Assembly: GCA_947448675.1 (NCBI GenBank)
Contig: CANFOR010000046.1
Span: forward strand, 1 to 14,710
Direction of reading: 5' to 3'
DNA length: 14,710 bases
Origin: Betaproteobacteria bacterium
GTDB lineage: Bacteria; Pseudomonadota; Gammaproteobacteria; Burkholderiales; Burkholderiaceae_C
Shown here: piece by piece, positions 13,744-14,710 of the stretch
How the letters are laid out: every line of letters starts with the position of its first letter
Position numbering within the stretch: the first letter of the stretch is position 1
Position numbers and translations under genes: made by a program
The notes under the pieces: generated by a model
Told to the model about the DNA's origin: nothing
Seen by the model: only the letters and a program-made list of their open reading frames with translations
Database searches by the model: none

Positions 13744-14710
13744 AGCGCCTGATCCAGTACGCGCTAGGCCAGCCACTGATGATCGTGCTGGCGACCTTGA
13801 TGTTTGCCGCCGCGGGCATCTTGGCCTTTAAAAACCTCTCGGTCGAAGCCTTTCCCGACGTGACGGACACGCAAGTCACCGTGATCGCCCTCTACCCCGG
13901 CCGTGCCGCCGAAGAAGTGGAAAAACAAGTCACCCTGCCGATTGAAACTGCACTCTCGGGTCTGCCCAATTCCATACGTTTGTTCTCGCACACGCAGTTT
14001 GGTTTGAGCTACACCGTCATCACCTATGACGACGCCGCCAATGTCAACATCGCGCGCCAGCAAGTCGCCGAACGGCTGAGCAGCGTCGACCTGCCCAATG
14101 GCGCGCAGGCCAATATCGCGCCGAACGCCACCCCCGTAGGCGAGGTCATGCGCTACCGCGTCAAGGGCGACGGCATGACGCCGACCGAGCTGCGCACCCT
14201 AGAAGACTGGGTGATCGAACGCGGCCTGCGCCAAGTGCCCGGCGTGGCCGACGTGGTGGCCATGGGCGGCTTCATCAAGCAATACGAGGTGCAGCCCGAC
14301 CTCGACAAGCTGCGCGCCACCAAGCTCACCTTTCAGAACCTGCTCGACGCGCTGGGCCGTGGCAACTCCAACGCGGGCGGCAGCTATGTGGCCCAAGGCC
14401 CACAGCAGTATGCGATTCGCGGCATTGGCCTCTTGCGCAGCGCCGACGATATTGGACGCATCGTGGTGGCCGCGCGTGGAGGTACACCGATCTTGGTGCG
14501 TGACATTGCCCAAGTCAAAATCGGGTCCATACCGCGCTTGGGCACCGTGGGCCAAGATCTCGACGACGACGTGGTAACCGGCATCATCGTCATGCGCAAG
14601 GGTGAGAATCCCAGCGTCGTGCTGAAAGGCGTGAAAGAGAAAATCACCGAACTCAACGAGCGCGTACTCCCCAAAGGGGTACAGATTATTCCCTTTTACG
14701 ACCGCACCTG
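13740..14710 (+). CDS. CzcA/CusA-family heavy-metal RND transporter, N-terminal part (3' truncated)
   Basis: The first 323 codons of an RND pump are present, and the frame stays open to the window end (full members have about 1,040 residues). It begins MKRLIQYALGQPLMIVLATLMFAAAG, the first transmembrane helix. The heavy-metal-efflux signature follows, EAFPDVTDTQVTVIALYPGRAAEEVEKQVTLPIE, then FGLSYTVITYDD...ARQQVAERL and PVGEVMRYRV. These place it in the HME-RND subfamily (Czc, Cus, Cnr and similar) rather than the drug-exporting HAE group. It uses the proton gradient to export metal ions such as Zn, Co, Cd, Ni, Cu or Ag. The metal-coordinating transmembrane residues (TM4) that would separate Czc from Cus types are outside the window. 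It overlaps the adaptor gene by 4 nt, so the pump, adaptor and channel form one operon. Confidence 0.95.
   Translation, partial: MKRLIQYALGQPLMIVLATLMFAAAGILAFKNLSVEAFPDVTDTQVTVIALYPGRAAEEVEKQVTLPIETALSGLPNSIRLFSHTQFGLSYTVITYDDAANVNIARQQVAERLSSVDLPNGAQANIAPNATPVGEVMRYRVKGDGMTPTELRTLEDWVIERGLRQVPGVADVVAMGGFIKQYEVQPDLDKLRATKLTFQNLLDALGRGNSNAGGSYVAQGPQQYAIRGIGLLRSADDIGRIVVAARGGTPILVRDIAQVKIGSIPRLGTVGQDLDDDVVTGIIVMRKGENPSVVLKGVKEKITELNERVLPKGVQIIPFYDRT

Noticed and set aside
1..14710. CRISPR array, tRNA/rRNA gene, insertion sequence, prophage or an origin with DnaA boxes
   Set aside because: No regularly spaced repeats, no transposase or integrase frames, no recognisable tRNA or rRNA, and no TTATCCACA-like clusters were seen.

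Overview
The window is a stretch of GC-rich bacterial chromosome. The gene order (mnmG, rsmG, then parA and parB with chromosomal parS sites), the protein sequences and a dispersed intergenic repeat all suggest a betaproteobacterium, probably Burkholderiales and most likely Comamonadaceae. Taxonomy is inferred from recall of family sequences, not from a search. mnmG-rsmG-parA-parB usually lies near the replication origin, so this is probably ori-proximal DNA; no dnaA, dnaN or DnaA-box cluster is visible here.

Layout. (1) 1-743 (+): the 3' end of an FAD-linked D-lactate dehydrogenase/glycolate-oxidase-type flavoprotein, truncated by the window edge. (2) 6629 down to 762 (-): seven co-directional, closely packed genes, mnmG, rsmG, a 65-aa hypothetical gene, a LysE/RhtB exporter, parA, an RBBP9/YdeN-type alpha/beta hydrolase, and parB. 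Two parS sites lie inside the coding sequences of mnmG and rsmG, so the segregation machinery and its centromere are in one cluster. (3) 6821-8798 (+): a class II aldolase/adducin-family protein and an Old Yellow Enzyme alkene reductase (NemA type). (4) 10339 down to 8915 and 11027 down to 10329 (-): an OmpR-family response regulator followed by its sensor kinase, overlapping by 11 nt. (5) 11115-14710 (+), divergent from the two-component genes: a TolC-type outer-membrane factor, a lipoprotein RND adaptor and the start of a CzcA/CusA-type heavy-metal RND pump, cut by the window end.

How parts work together. ParA, ParB and parS form a chromosome segregation system. The response regulator and kinase probably control the divergent efflux operon; an 11-bp tandem direct repeat (11053-11074) just upstream of a -10-like element is the best candidate for the regulator's binding site. 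The exported metal cannot be read from the sequence.

Most of the window is ordinary core-genome content and I see no clearly new defence or mobile system. The points most worth a second look are the hydrolase between parA and parB, the two parS sites encoded in different reading frames of two tRNA/rRNA modification genes, three copies of an intergenic repeat (two bracketing nemA, one supplying its stop codon), and the regulator-box candidate. No gap between genes exceeds about 190 bp.
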